64,000 nucleotides of DNA from NCBI RefSeq assembly GCF_024868665.1, contig NC_079891.1, positions 21,237,651-21,301,650 on the forward strand. Reading direction: 5' to 3'. A program made the translations under genes and the position numbers. The notes under the pieces were generated by a model that did not search any database, was not told the DNA's origin, and saw only the letters and a list, made by a program, of their open reading frames with translations. This DNA comes from Triplophysa rosa. Taxonomy: Eukaryota; Chordata; Actinopteri; Cypriniformes; Nemacheilidae. Position 1 is the stretch's first letter, and every line of letters starts with the position of its first letter. Below, piece after piece: positions 44,821-55,870 of this stretch.

Positions 44821-45090
44821 GGGCAGTCGTGGTCTAATGGTTAGAGAGTCGGACTCGTGACCAGAAGGTTGCCGGTTCGATCCCCAGGGCCGGTGGGTAA
44901 CGACTGAGGTGCCCTTGAGCAAGGCACCTTACCCCTACTTGCTCCCCAGGCGCTGCAGTGATAGCTGGCCACTGCTCTGGGTGTACGTGTGTTCACCACT
45001 TGCTGTGCGTGTGTTCACTACTCTCTGGATGGGTTAAATGCAGAGTCACATTTCGGGTATGGGTCACCATACTTGACAAATAATTGAATT
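44821..45090 (+). mobile_element. tRNA-derived SINE
   Basis: Starts GGGGCAGTCGTGGTCTAATG, with A box TGGTCTAATGG and B box GGTTCGATCCC about 35 bp apart, followed by a long non-tRNA body (CACTTGCTGTGCG, GTTAAATGCAGAG) and an AT-rich end running into an (AT)n microsatellite at 45091-45107. The head alone could be mistaken for a tRNA gene, but the tRNA 3' acceptor half is replaced by the SINE body. Confidence 0.85.
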
Positions 45091-45298
45091 ATATATATAT
45101 ATATATTTTGCACGGTCCTGCTGTTTTAAGCGACCAAGACAAATAACTATGAAAATCAAAAAGTGATAAAAATATATTTTAAGGAAAATTGGGTAGAACA
45201 CACAAAATATGGTGAAAATTCTCAGTTCAAAATTACATCACCTCACATTCAGATTTAAATATGCAAGTCATTTCTATTTTTCAGTTTTCGTGGAAACA

Positions 45299-46796
45299 AT
45301 ATATACAGTTGCAGTGACCACTGTGTCGTAGCAACAGGTAGAAATACTTAAATACCTAAAATCAAACCACACATTATAGTCAAGCGTAATATGAAGCACT
45401 TCTCACGAGAATTCCTTCATGATTTATCTAATTATGACTGGGAAAAAATTAATATTAGTGCAGATGTTGATAGTGCCTGGAACCTCTTTCATAAAGGGTT
45501 TACCAATATAATTAATAAATATGCTCCACTAAAGAAATACAGAGTTAAAGGCCAAAACAATGCTTGGTTTTCTCCTGATTTAGCAAATATCCTCCATGAG
45601 CGCAACGTAGCATGGTCAAAAGACAGAAAATCAAATCAGAACTCTGACTGGCTGGTTTTCAGGCAACTGCGTAATGTTTGTACCCTAAAAATTTGAAAAG
45701 CCAAAGCTGATTATTTTCTTTCTCAAACCACTCATAACCTGAATAATCCATCAAAATTTTGGAAAACTATCAAATCATTATCAGACAAGAGTAAAGGCCA
45801 GGAGCTTCCTTCAAGCATTGTGATAGACTCTCAAAAGCTTACTAATAGGACCAAAATACTTGACTGTTTCAATGAACATTTCATAGCCTCAGGATTTTTA
45901 TTTGAGTCACTTAATGCTCAACATGAGTGTTCCTCTACAGTGGAGACTGTTGGTTTGGATTCTTCTAGCCGGTCTTTTAGTTTCAGTCCTATTATAGTTT
46001 CAGACATCATTAAAGCCCTCAAGCATTTGGACAATATAAAATCTGCAGGCCCGGATAAACTGGATCCCTACTATTTAAAGCTAGCAGCAAATTTTATTGC
46101 TGTGCCTTTAACTAATATTTTTAATCTATGCTTGGACACAAATGTCATTCCTTCCATCTGGAAATCAGCCTTTGTGATTCCCTTGTTAAAAGGTGGTGAC
46201 CCTTCTATCTTAAATAACTACAGACCAATTTCTAAATTGTCTGTTCTGGTCAAGATTTTAGAGTCCCTTGTCAGTGATCAATTAAAGGATTTTTTAACAA
46301 TAAAAATGTTTTATCGTACTTCCAATCTGGTTTTAGAAAAAGGCATAGTACAACTTCGGCAGCTCTTAAGGTTTTAAATGACTTTATTAAATCTATAGAA
46401 CAAGCAGCATTGTGCAGCCCTTTTTATTGACCTCTGTAAGGCATTTGATACAGTGGACCACACAGTGCTTAAGCACAGACTGTGTAGGGCTGGACTTTCT
46501 GAACAAACTGTCAGCTGGTTTGATAATTATCTTACAGACAGAACTCAGTGTGTGCAGGCGGAGGGAAACACCTCTCGCTATCTCAAAATAAAAAAAGGCG
46601 ATTCCTCAGGGGTCAGTCTTGGGGCCACTGCTTTTTATCCTCTATATAAATAACATTGATAGTAACGTGTCTAAAGGAAAATTTCATTTTTATGCAGATG
46701 ACACTGTACTGTATTGCTCAGCACCCACCGCAGACCAGGCCCTCTCCCAATTACAACTCGATTTTAACACGCTTCAACAGAATCATTATGTTTTAA
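45299..46796 (+). mobile_element. 5'-truncated LINE, L2/CR1-like
   Basis: Begins inside the endonuclease (CSDHCVVATG at about 45310, containing the catalytic SDH motif) and runs through the RT to LQFFSIA, where the 3' end is replaced by an unrelated repeat starting ACAGTTTTTCTCGATTGC at 46808. The strongest frames are 45391-45696, 45820-46377, 46453-46653 and 46619-46828. Assignment to the Jockey superfamily (L2/CR1) rests on the motif pattern. Confidence 0.8.
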
Positions 46797-46828
46797 AACT
46801 TGTTTTACAGTTTTTCTCGATTGCTTAA
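45391..46828 (+). pseudogene. LINE ORF2 relic with RT domain
   Basis: Linker 45391-45696 (FSREFLHDLSNYDWEKINI, KYRVKGQNNAWFSPDLANIL); 45820-46377 with KSAGPDKLDPYYLKLAANFI, VIPLLKGGD and NNYRPISKLSVLVKILE; then, in other frames, FIDLCKAFDTVDHTVLKHRL (about 46430-46480), [17 protein letters not shown] (about 46595) and [15 protein letters not shown] with YADD at 46691-46702. Breaks: stop near 45694, frameshift near 46320, and one in an A run at about 46590. The protein would nick DNA and reverse-transcribe its RNA at the nick if intact. Confidence 0.8.
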
Positions 46829-47239
46829 ACAAATTTTTTGAAATTATGCCTCGTATTCTCAAAACAGTAAACACAAATCCATAACATCTCACCGAATTCT
46901 CCAAACATCCTATTGTCAGGCAAAATGAAGCTCTCTTCTCAAGACCATTCAAACTTGCTGAAAAACGTCTTGGTTACGGATGTAACCTCGGTTCCCTGAT
47001 GGAGGGAACGAGACGTTGTGTCGAACCGACAGAATGGGGTTTGTCTTGAGAACATATCATCTTCTGAGTATTTAGAAAAGGCCATTGAAAATTGGCGAAT
47101 TAAATTTGCATGCCGGGCTCCTCCCCGGATGTCCGGGTATAAGAGGGAAGCAGGCGTGCTCATTCATTCACTTTTGGTCTGAGGAGCCTAAAGCATCCTC
47201 CCCCGACCGCTGGGGTGGGCGGCCAGTGTTGTGGCATGA

Positions 47240-47350
47240 GGGACACAACGTCTCGTTCCCTCCATCAGGGAACCGAGGTTACATCCGTAACCAAGACGTT
47301 CCCTTTCTGTCGGTCTCTCGACGTTGTGTCGAACCGACAGAATGGGGTTC
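47240..47350. repeat. DIRS copy 3 internal complementary region
   Basis: Contains the complement of the left terminus (GGTTACATCCGTAACCAAGAC) directly joined to the complement of the right terminus (GTTCCCTTTCTGTCGGTC), i.e. both ends of the element fused head to tail. It pairs with the outer repeat at 46967-47030. In the DIRS model this region templates the missing terminal bases and defines the circle junction. Confidence 0.8.
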
Positions 47351-48084
47351 CTATGGAAGACGCCACAGCACTGAGCCGTGTCACAATCTCTGCAGAGCGA
47401 CGTTGACTGGCCTGGGCGAGTCAGACGAACACGCTAATGCGAAATTATGACCCTCCAGTGGAGTGGAAGGGGGACCCAGAGCTTTACACAAAGTTGGGAA
47501 GCCCCCGTCACCGGCCGTCATGGGCGGAGGCCTAGTTCTCTAAATGGCGAGAAGCCACCCGGCACCGTACGGGCCACTGGGTAAGCATTATTCCCCCCTG
47601 GGGGAAAAACGCTGCAGAGGCCACTACCTACCGTAGGGAGGAATAGTGGAGACACCACATGGTCTCACCATCAGGGGAGAACTCATGGGAGGAATGTGCG
47701 GACTGCAGGAGTTAACCGCAAGGTGGGAGTCCACTTGGGGAGGTCATGGGTTGCCATGGGAACCATTCATGAGGATACATCAGACGGAACAGCCCACGGA
47801 GGGGGGGTTACCACGTCTGGAGCACTAGGTCTGGTTAGAGCAATGTGGGAGATAACTCAACTGTTCCCCGGCCTAAGGGGGCAGGGCTGCTCTGCCCAGC
47901 CTTTCCCCTGGAAGGGTGCTTAGTGATGGATGGAATGCCTGTTCTTTACCCGAGGGGAAAGAAGTGAGGCGGGATTGCCACTGCTCCCCCGGAGGGGGAA
48001 GGGCTTCCGCAGGCGTACGCCCTACCGGCTGCCGGTCCCACACCTTGCCAGGATGCGGGCTAACACCGGTTCCGCGCATAGGTA

Positions 48085-49010
48085 TTAGAACCTCACGGAG
48101 TTGTTGGGCATAGCCCAACCCGCAGCTCTGCAGATGTCTGCCAGAGAGGCGCCCTGAGCCAGTGCCCATGAGGGGTGTGCCTCACTACCAACGGGCAGGG
48201 GCGAATTGAGATCGGTATGCCCTAACGAGGGCATCCACGATCCAGTGCGCCAGCCTCTGTTTGGAGACAGCCCTCCTGCTTGACCTCCGAAACAGACAAA
48301 GAGCTGCTCAGAGCTTCTGTGCTCTGCGTGCGGTCCAAGTAGAGGCGCCGTGCGCGTACTGGACACAAAACGGATAGGTTGGGTCTTCCTCCCCGGTGGG
48401 GAGTGCCTGCAGGTTCACCACCTGGTCTCTCGGGAGAGTGGTGGGAACCTTGGGCACGTAGCCAGGGCGGGGTCTCAAGATAAGGTGAGAATCCCGGCCC
48501 CGAGTTCTAGGCAATCTGTGGACACGGAGGGTGCTTGTAGATCCCCTACCCTCTTGGAGGTGAGCGCCATGCGGAAAGCCGTCTTTATCAAGACTGAGAA
48601 AGAGCGGCAACCCCGAGAGGCTCGAAGGGGGCAGGGCCCTTTTGAGGCCCGCCACCTAGGTCGCAAGAGGGTACGGAGCGCGGGTAAGGAGGTCACCCTC
48701 TCGCGCCCCTTAGGAACCTAATGACCAGGTCGTGCTGTCCCAGAGGCTGCCCAGCACTTGGGTCATGATGAGCGGCCGTAGCGGCTACATACATTCCCAG
48801 TGTGGAGGGGGAGAGGTTACTCCCCAATCTCACTTGAGGAAGGGACAGCTCGTACCAGACCGAGCAACTCCGCGGGTCTTCTCGCCGAGAAGAGCACCAG
48901 GACGAGAAGAGGCGCCACCTATGGGCGTATAGCCACCCAGTGGCCGAAGCCCTAGCCTGAGTGACATCCCAACCAGACCGGGGGTGGGTCACTCAGGATC
49001 TCCTCGTCCC
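48085..49010 (-). pseudogene. DIRS copy 3 tyrosine recombinase remnant
   Basis: The N-domain frame at 48992-48693 has ASATGWLYAHRWRLFSSWCS and STLGMYVAATAAHHDPSAGQ. Catalytic-domain pieces at 48696-48085 have LTSKRVGDLQA (catalytic Arg) and LFVCFGGQAG. As in copy 2, the H-x-x-R box is not readable as AHSTRG (the region reads GSEAHPSWALAQG), so recombinase function is lost even apart from frame breaks. Confidence 0.75.
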
Positions 49011-49109
49011 GTCCAGACATGGAGACCAGGTTATGCCTGGGATGCCGTAACGTGCCCCTTCCCCTGGGGAAGCAGTTCGCCAGGGGGAGCGGCCAGGGGG
49101 GAGTCGTTG

Positions 49110-49760
49110 TCAGAGCCTTAGCTCCGAGAACCAAGTCCTGTTTAGGTCAAGGGGTGTAACTAGTACCACTTGATGATCCTCTTCCCTGGCCTTGCACAGG
49201 ACCTGTGCAATGAGGCTCACTGGGGGGAAGCGTACTTCCGCTTGTCCCGCGGCCAGCTGTGCACAAGGGCATCCGTGCCAAGGGTTGCCTCGGACAGGGA
49301 GTACCAAAGCGGACAATGGGTGGAGTCCGGGGAGGCAACAGGACCACCTGTGCCTGGCCGAACCTCTCCCAAATGAGCTGGCTGCGCGGGGATGGAGTCG
49401 CCACTCCCCGCGGGGCGTCGACTGATGAGAGAGCGCATCGGCTGTCTGGTTCAGGACGCCTGAGATGTGTATGGCTCGCAGGGAACTGATCACCTGCTGA
49501 CTCCAGAGGAGGAGGCGCCGGGCGAGTCATGTTTAGCTGCCGTGAGCGAATCCAATGATATACGCCACAGCAGCTGTGCTGTCCGACCGGACCAGCATGT
49601 GCCTGCCCTGCACGAGAGGTAGTAGCCTCCTCAATGCAAGTAGCACAACCCACAACTCTAGGCAGTTGAAATGCCAACGCAGGCGGGGGCCCTTCCACCG
49701 CCCCGACACTGCTTGCCCATTTTCACACGGCACCGCAACCCCAAGAAGGTCATGGCGATC
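49110..49760 (-). pseudogene. DIRS copy 3 RNase H, best preserved
   Basis: Frame 49733-49533 carries VSGRWKGPRLRWHFNCLELW (Glu), then HMLVRSDSTAAVAYI, with the Asp deleted from copy 1. Frame 49493-49110 continues HISGVLNQTADALS (the late His/Asp region) and PPVSLIAQVLCKAREEDHQV. It shows what the intact RNase H of this family looks like. A frame break near 49545 separates the halves. Confidence 0.75.
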
Positions 49761-49859
49761 AGGGGGTTAGGGTGTGTCGGCAGAAAGCGTGTGACCATAC
49801 GCCTGCTGCCGGTGTGCCACGCTCTCCAAGGAACTTGACTCTGTAGCCAGCGTTGGAGC

Positions 49860-50640
49860 GGTCGTATGTGCATCGACCCGAGGGGACCACCCCCTCTGAG
49901 GATGCCATGTATCCCAGGAGCCTCTGAAATTGTTTCAAGGGGACCGCTGACTGTCTGAAAGCTTCAGGCAGTTCAACACTGATCGGGTGCGCTCTGTAGT
50001 CAGTCACACTGCCTCTGGGAGGCCGCATGGGTGCGGGCTACCTCGTCGCGGGTCTCGCGCCCCCCGCGGGGGGTGAGCAGGGCCGCTCATGAGGACAGAG
50101 TCGAGTTCCCTACTGAGAAAGAGGACGCTCTGCACCGGGGAGAGCTTGCACTTCTCAGTTGACCTGTAGCCCCACCGATCTAGGTGCCGGAGCACCAGGT
50201 CCCTGTGTGTACACAACAGATCTCGAGAGTGCACCAAACTGAGCCAGTCGTCTGAGATAGTTTAGTACCCGCACACCTCCTTCCCTAAGGGGAAGGAAGG
50301 CAGCTTCCACGACCTTCGTAAAGACTCGTGGAGACAGGGACAGACTGATATGCCCGTCTCTCGAACACGAACCGTCGGAACGGACGATGTCGAGAGAGGA
50401 TCGAGACATGAAGTACGCATCCTTCAGGTCGATTGCCATGAACCAGTCCTGACACCTGACGAACGTCAGGATGCGCTTCTGCGTGATCAACCTGAAAGGC
50501 AGCTACTGTGTAGGTGCCTGTTCAGAACACACAGACCCAAGATAGGGAGCAACCCCCCGCCTTTCTTGGGGACAATGAAGTACAGGCTGTAAAACCCGCT
50601 GAACATCTCGGCTGGTGAGACGGGCTCGATCACTCCCTTC
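49860..50640 (-). pseudogene. DIRS copy 3 reverse transcriptase remnant
   Basis: The minus strand from 50490 encodes TQKRILTFVRCQDWFMAIDL and KDAYF, then after a frame shift SLSPRVFTKVVEAAFLPLRE and GVRVLNYLRRLAQ. The catalytic YLDD is destroyed by an extra base at about 50253 (YLRR results). The segment encoding YQYRVLPFG before SLSP is deleted. The remaining thumb region (FRQSAVPLKQFQRLLGYMAS) lies in another frame near 49940. Confidence 0.75.
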
Positions 50641-50649
50641 ACCAGAAGG

Positions 50650-51769
50650 GTGGCGGCCTCTGCCCGAATTATGGAAACATCCTAGCCTCTGACTGAGGTA
50701 TATCAGATGCTGAACTTCCCAGCCTGACAGTCTGGGAAGCCGGACAGGCTCCCAGAAATGAGACGGGAAATAAAGGTACGATCTTTTTCATCGTCCCCCC
50801 GGGGGGTGGTTCGATGGCTAGCAGTACGGATTCCTTGCCGGGGGAGGTCCCCCGGGGAGGAGATCGGCTCTGCTGTTTTTCCTGCCTGGCGACTGCGCAG
50901 CTCAACGCACTGTCTGACTGAGAGTGCTGAGGGCTGGTGTTTATACTCGACATTGCGCTTCGCCATGACGCAACGTCGAGTTTGCCGTTCATCGTCGTGC
51001 AGAGGGTGGGAGCGGCTGTGATAACCCAGAGAGAGAGGAAACTCTCCTCAGAGAGTAAGTGGGCGCTAGCCCCCCGGAGGGGGCCAGCAGATGGAGAGAC
51101 GGGGCAGGATCCGTCCCTATCCGACTTCCCAGCGATGTGGCTGGGGTCGGGCCCAATGGTAGCCTCGATCCCCCTGAGGTCTTCCCATGAGGGCTGCTTC
51201 ACCATGGCTGCTGATGGGGCGATGGTCTCCTCTTCGCTGTCTCCTCCAGGGGGGGGGGCGCCTGAGTGGGGGGCGCCAGAGCTGGAGGGCGTCGAAGAGG
51301 ACCAGGGCTGCTGGGAAGCAGACAGTGCACGGGACTCGACCGCCGAGGCGGCCGAGTCGCGGCACGGAGGACTGCTTCTTTACTGTCGAGAACCCTCCGG
51401 GGGAGGCCGCGTGTGGGTCTCGCGCCCCCCGACGGGCAGGGGGTGAGCGGGGCCACAGCGGCTTGACAGTAACACCAACCAGCCCCCCCTTGCGAGACGG
51501 GTGCGTCGAGAAAGTGGACCTTCTCGGCGTTACTCATCTGCGCAAGGATCGGCCAGAGGAGTTTCTCATGGACCACAAGTGTGGACATCGTCCGACCCAG
51601 GGCCCACGTGGTCACCTTGGTCACCTGTAGAGCGAGGTCGGTGGCGGTGCAGAGTTCCTGCATAAGCGCTGGGTCGGTCTTACCCTCGTGGAGCTCTCTC
51701 AACGCCCTGGCCTGGCAGGAGCCATAGTGTGGAGAGAGGAGGCAGCTTGGTCTGCCGCAATGTAAGCTC
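50650..51769 (-). pseudogene. DIRS copy 3 gag and RT leader remnant
   Basis: Contains SPRYGS-equivalent SPHYGSCQARALRELHEGKT and LMQELCTATDLAL near 51700, MSNAEKVHFLDAPVSQGG near 51510, and a leader with the repeated CCCCGGGGGG-rich Pro/Gly segment at 50795-50860. The reading frame is broken several times. At its 5' end the frame is fused to LTR-element sequence (see the chimeric frame at 51680). Confidence 0.7.
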
Positions 51770-52039
51770 TGGACTGGACGTTGGCTGTACTGGACTGGAC
51801 GCAGGCTGCACCGGACTGGACGCCGGCTGCACCAGACTGGACGCCGGACAGGATGCCTGCTGCACCGGACTGGAGGTCGGCTGCACCGGACTGGATGCCG
51901 GCTGCACAAGGCTCCGCGCCCCCCTCCGGCCAGTGGATGGTTGCGAGGTAGCGGTGGGGTGCATGGCTAGCTTCGCACCGGAGGAGTCCGTAGATGTCTC
52001 CCCAGACGCCCTCCTCCCCCACTTGCCACGGAGGGTCAT
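51680..52039 (-). pseudogene. Chimeric LTR-element/DIRS reading frame
   Basis: A 119-codon open frame from ATG at 52039. It starts MTLRGKWGRRASGETSTDSS, then about six copies of a 7-residue unit (SSPVQPA/T), and passes without a stop into DIRS gag sequence LTLRQTKLPPLSTLWLLPGQ. The first part lies directly inside an LTR end (52034-52254), as expected for the start of an LTR retrotransposon's internal region. The fusion is seen directly; expression is unknown. It is most likely a by-product of the rearrangement that removed the 5' end of DIRS copy 3. Confidence 0.65.
51770..51915. repeat. 21-bp minisatellite, about 6-7 units
   Basis: Units of the form GGACTGGACGCCGGCTGCACC repeat with small changes, one being longer (GGACAGGATGCCTGC). 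The 21-bp period is a multiple of three, so the minus-strand frame translates to a regular heptapeptide and stays open. It belongs to the LTR-element side of the junction. Confidence 0.85.
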
Positions 52040-52254
52040 GTGTATGGGGGAAGAACCCAGATGCAGGCAGCAAATAAGGGGTTAACACAAAATATTTATT
52101 AAATAATAAAACAAAAACCCACGATGGGGGAACAAACACTAACAAAGACAAACAAAAACTTCCCTCAAGGGGGCAAAACGAGAACTAAAATGATAAACAA
52201 ACAATACTCACACTTAAGGGACAACGCAGGGCAAGGCAAGGCAGGAACACGAGA
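52034..52254 (-). mobile_element. LTR 3' fragment
   Basis: The minus strand reads ...TTATTTAATAAATATTTTGTG, GCATCTGGGTTCTTCCCCC and ends ACACATGAC at 52034, resembling the 3' part of the LTRs at 11671 and 43750 (GGTTCTTC.. before the end), including an AATAAA signal. The 5' two thirds are absent, replaced by DIRS copy 4 starting at 52258. Confidence 0.7.
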
Positions 52255-53339
52255 AACGTCTTGGTTACGGATGTAACGTCTTTGTTACGGATGTAACCTC
52301 ATTTCCCTGATGGAGGGAACGAGACGTTGTGTTGAGCCGACAGATGGGGTTCGCTCTTGAGAACCTATCAACTTCTGACTAGTTTAGAAAAGGCCAATGA
52401 AATTGGCGAATGAAATTTGCATGCCGGACTCCGCCTCCAGATATCCGGGTATAAAAGGGAGACGACGTGCTGCATTCATTCACCTTTGGTCTGAGGAGCC
52501 TGAGCATCCCTCGACCGCTGCGGTGGGCGGCCAGCGTTGTGGCAAGAAGGACACAACGTCTTGTTCCCTCCATCAGGGAACTGAGGTTACATCCGTAACC
52601 AAGACGTTCCCTTTCTGTCAGTCTCTCGACGTTGTGTCGAGCCGACAGATGGGGTTCCTATGGAAAACGCCACAGCGTTGTGACGCGTCACAATCTCCAG
52701 TGGAGCGACGCTGACGGGCCTGGGCGAGTCAGACGAGTGCTAGCGCGAAATTGTAACCGTCCAGTGGAGAGGTAAGGGGTCCCAGAGCTTTTGAAGAAAA
52801 GGTGGGAAGCCCCTGCCACCGGCCGTCACGGGCGGAGGCCTTGATTCTCTTACAGCGAGAAGCCGCCCGGGACCGTAAGGGCAACTGGGTAAGCATTATT
52901 CCCCCTTGGGGGAAAAACGCTACAGAGACCACTACCTCCGCAGGGAGGAGTTAGTGGAGACACCAACATTGTCTCACCATCAGGGGAGCACTCATGGGAA
53001 ATTGTGCGGACTGAAGGAGTTAACCGCAAGGTGGGAGTCAACCTAGGGAGGTCATGGGTTACCGAGGTGGGAACCAATCATGAGGATACATCAGACGGAA
53101 CCGCCCACTGGGGGGTTACCACATCTGGAGCACTAGGTCCAGTTAGAGCTAAGTAGATGGCTCAACTGTTCCCCGGCCTAAGGGCCTAAGCCTGCCCCCA
53201 GGAAGGTGCTTAGTGATGGATGGAATGCCTGTTCTTTACCCAGTGGGGAAAGAAGGGAGGCGGAAATAGCCGCTGACCCACCTATGGAAGGGGGGAAGGG
53301 CTTTCGCAGGTGTACGCCCTACCGGCTGCCGGTCCTACA

Positions 53340-53640
53340 TGTTGCCTTGCAGGACGCGAGGTTCCACACGTAGGTTGTAGAACCTCGCAAAGGAGATGGG
53401 CATAGCCCAACCCCGCAGCTCTGCAGATGTCTGCCAGAGAGGCGCCCTGAGCCAGTGCCTATGAGAAGTGTGCCTCACTCATAACGGGCAGGGGCGATCT
53501 TGAGATCGGTCTGCCGTAGGGACGGCATCCACGATCCAGTGCGCCAGCCTCTGTTTGGAGACAGCCCTCCCCTTCTGTTGACCTCCAAAACAGACAAAGA
53601 GCTGCTCAGAGCTTCTGAAGCTCTCTGTAGCCAGTGTTGG
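53340..53640 (-). pseudogene. DIRS copy 4 recombinase 3' stub
   Basis: Only the end of the recombinase remains: sequence equivalent to FRSSEQLFVCFGGQQK and KQRLAHWIVDAV in a shifted frame, then the region near the tyrosine (complement of about 53390: AKFYNLRV-like, here disturbed). The catalytic Arg of KRVGDLQ is deleted. Confidence 0.7.
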
Positions 53641-54535
53641 CGCAGTCGCATGTGCATCAACCCGAGGGGGACCACCCCCGCCGAGGATGCCATGTATCCC
53701 AGGAGCCTCTGAAATTGTTTCAGGGGGACCGCTGACTGCCTGAAACCTTCAGGAAGTTCACACTGACTGGGCGCGTTCTGAGTCAATTGCGCTGTCATGG
53801 AGACCGAGTCGAGTTCCATACCGAGAAAGAGGATGCTCTGCACGGGGGAGAGCTTGCTCTTTTCCCAGTTGACCTGTAGCCCCAACCAATCTAGGTGCCG
53901 GAGCACCAGGTCCCTGTGTGTACACAACAGATCTCGCGAGTGTGCCAAACTGAGCCAGTCGTCGAGATAGTTCAGTACCCGCACACCTCTTTCCCTGAGG
54001 GGAAGGACGGCAGCTTCCCCGATCTTCGTGAAGACACGTGGAGACAGGGACAGACCAAAGGGGAGGACCCTGTACTGATATGCCCGCCTCTCGAAAGCGA
54101 ACCGTAGGAACGGCCGATGTCGAGGGAGGAAAGAGACATGAAAGTAATTGACCTTCAGGTCGATTGTCATGAACCAGTCCTGACATCTGACAGACGTCAG
54201 GATGCGCTTCTGCGTGAGCCTCCTGAACGGCAGCTTGTGTAGGTGCTTGTTCAGGGCATGCAGATCTCGGATGGGGCGCAGCCCCCCACCTTTCTTGGGA
54301 CAATGAAGTACGGGCTGTAAAACCCATTGAACATCTCGGCTGGTAGGACGGGCTCGATCGCTCCCTTCACCAGAAGGGTGGCAACCTCGCCCAAAGCACG
54401 GGCGCATCCCCACCTCTGACTGAGGAAGAGAGGATGCCCCAAAACATGGGAGGGCGTCTGGTGAACTGGATCGTGTAGCCGAGACGGATCGTCCTCCCTA
54501 GCCAGCCTGACGGCCTGGGAAGCTGCCAAGCTCAC
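53475..54535 (-). pseudogene. DIRS copy 4 reverse transcriptase, active site preserved
   Basis: Frame 54413-53475 (312 codons) encodes LRPIRDLHALNKHLHKLPFR, QDWFMTIDLKVNYFHVSFLP, YQYRVLPFGLSLSPRVFTKI and VRVLNYLDDWLSLAHSRDLL, with the intact YLDD box (complement of 53958-53969). The thumb GLQVNWEKSKLSPVQSILFL and FRQSAVPLKQFQRLLGYMAS follows. The earlier RT piece FNGFYSPYFIVPRK lies in frame 54535-54251. One frame shift near 54300 and the 3' fusion to recombinase sequence are the visible defects. RNase H is absent. This is the best-preserved RT palm in the window. Confidence 0.85.
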
Positions 54536-54559
54536 AGGAACCGAGACAGGGGGACTAGG

Positions 54560-55480
54560 GGTTTGATCTGTTTCATTGACGGCCGAGGGCGGCCGAGTCG
54601 CGGCGGGGGAGGATATGCTTGATATCCTCTGTCTGCTTCTTTACTGTCAAGAGCTGCGGCTCGACAGTATCACCAAACAGCCCCCCCCCCTTGCGAGATG
54701 GGTGCGTCGAGAAAGCGGACCTTCTTGGCGTTACTCATCTGTGCAAGGTTCGGCCAGAGGTGTCTCTCATGGACCACAAGTGTGGACATCGCCCGACCCA
54801 GGGCCCGCGCAGTCACCTTGGTCGCCCGTAGAGTGAGGTCGGTGGCGGCGCGGAGTTCCTGCATAAGTGCTGGGTTGGTCTTTACCCTCGTGGAGCTCTC
54901 TCAACGCCTTGGCCTGGCAGGAGCCATAGCGTGGAGAGAGGAGGCAGCTTGGTCCACCGCAATGTGAGCTCTCGACACCAGGGATGCTGAGACCCACATG
55001 CTTTGGACGGGAGTCTACGTCGAGCCCCCCAGATGGCCGCTGCCTGCGGGCACGAGTGCACCGCGGCAGCACACTCCACCTGGGGGACATCGACGTATCC
55101 TCTAGCTGCCTCACCCTCGAGGGAAGAGAGGGTGACGGAACTTTGTTTGACGTGAACGTGCCGGAAAGGGGCGTTGCAGGTCTTACTTAGTTCCTCATGC
55201 ACTTTTGGTGAACACAGCCCTGGGGGCGGGCGCGGCTCCAACCCCGAGGTGCCGTGTAGCCAGCTGTGAGCGCTGGGAGAGGCAGTGCAGGCACTGCAAC
55301 CCGACGCTCACGGCGGCCCGGGAAAGCATGGCTGACATTTCGACGTCCACTTCTTCCTGGGCTCGACCCCCCGAGGGAGGGAGCCCGAGGAATCGTCGGA
55401 GTCGGATGGCAGTACGTCACCCCCCATTTCTGCAACAATTCATCATCATGCATCGTGTCCGAATACGTGGTTGAGGAACA
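54560..55480 (-). pseudogene. DIRS copy 4 gag
   Basis: The minus strand carries VHEELSKTCNAPFRHVHVKQ, EGEAARGYVDVPQVECAAAV and AAIWGARRRLPSKACGSQHP (frame 55241-54882). Other frames carry SPRYGSCQAKALRELHEGK, LRATKVTARALGRAMSTLVV and MSNAKKVRFLDAPISQGGG (54864-54670). The order matches copy 1. Frame breaks lie near 54890 and 55170. Confidence 0.78.
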
Positions 55481-55632
55481 AGGCGGTTGGACCGTCTCCT
55501 GGGGAACGGACAGACCAGCGAGACGAGGTGCGAACGGTACGTGAGCCAGTGGCTGGCGGATAATCGCTCACAGTAATCCTCATATCACCCTCGCTGCTTG
55601 CCGTGGCGGGCGGCAGGGCCGTAGTCCTGCCG

Positions 55633-55870
55633 TCACGGAATGGGGAGCAGACGAGGTGGTGGCTGAGTACCGTGGGAACACAGCCGCCTGTGACGCAACT
55701 TCTGAATCGTCAACCGCCCGCAGTGCAAGCAGGACGTATCCACAACGTCTGCCCCAGCGTACTGGAAGCAGACATCGTGTCCGTCCCTCTCCTCGATGAG
55801 TGTGTTGCACCCATGAGAACAGCGGGACATGCCACGCTGGAGAAATTAGCTCTTTTAGAGAAAAAAACTT
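55633..55870 (-). pseudogene. DIRS gag N-terminal cysteine cluster
   Basis: The minus-strand frame from 55830 encodes MSRCSHGCNTLIEERDGHDV, then CFQYAGADVVDTSCLHCGRL. The pattern C-x3-C, DGH-x-x-C and C-x2-C looks like a zinc-binding module at the start of gag; one expected Cys reads Tyr in CFQY. Copy 2 lacks this whole segment (its sequence goes from CCCATGGGAACACAAGG straight to AATCGCTGCAGG, 35221-35250). Likely a nucleic-acid-binding finger, by inference from its position. Confidence 0.6.

Larger units (their letters stand above)
46967..51769 (-). mobile_element. DIRS copy 3, 5' end lost
   Basis: Left terminus GTCTTGGTTACGGATG at 46967, preceded by AAC. The inverted terminal repeat follows, and the internal complementary region with joined termini (CCGTAACCAAGACGTTCCC at 47287) runs to about 47350. 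Minus-strand genes: recombinase (48085-49010), RNase H (49110-49760), RT (about 49860-50640), gag/leader (about 50650-51769). At 51769 the gag stops and an LTR-element minisatellite begins, so the 5' repeat is missing. This copy preserves the RNase H middle that copy 1 lost. Confidence 0.85.

Noticed and set aside
44821..44900. Possible tRNA gene
   Set aside because: A and B boxes are present but the sequence continues as a SINE body without the tRNA 3' half or acceptor pairing. The same applies at 60390-60470 and 2600-2676.
46967..47350. Regularly spaced inverted repeats reminiscent of a CRISPR or hairpin array
   Set aside because: They are the outer inverted repeat and internal complementary region of a DIRS retrotransposon, and the genome is eukaryotic.
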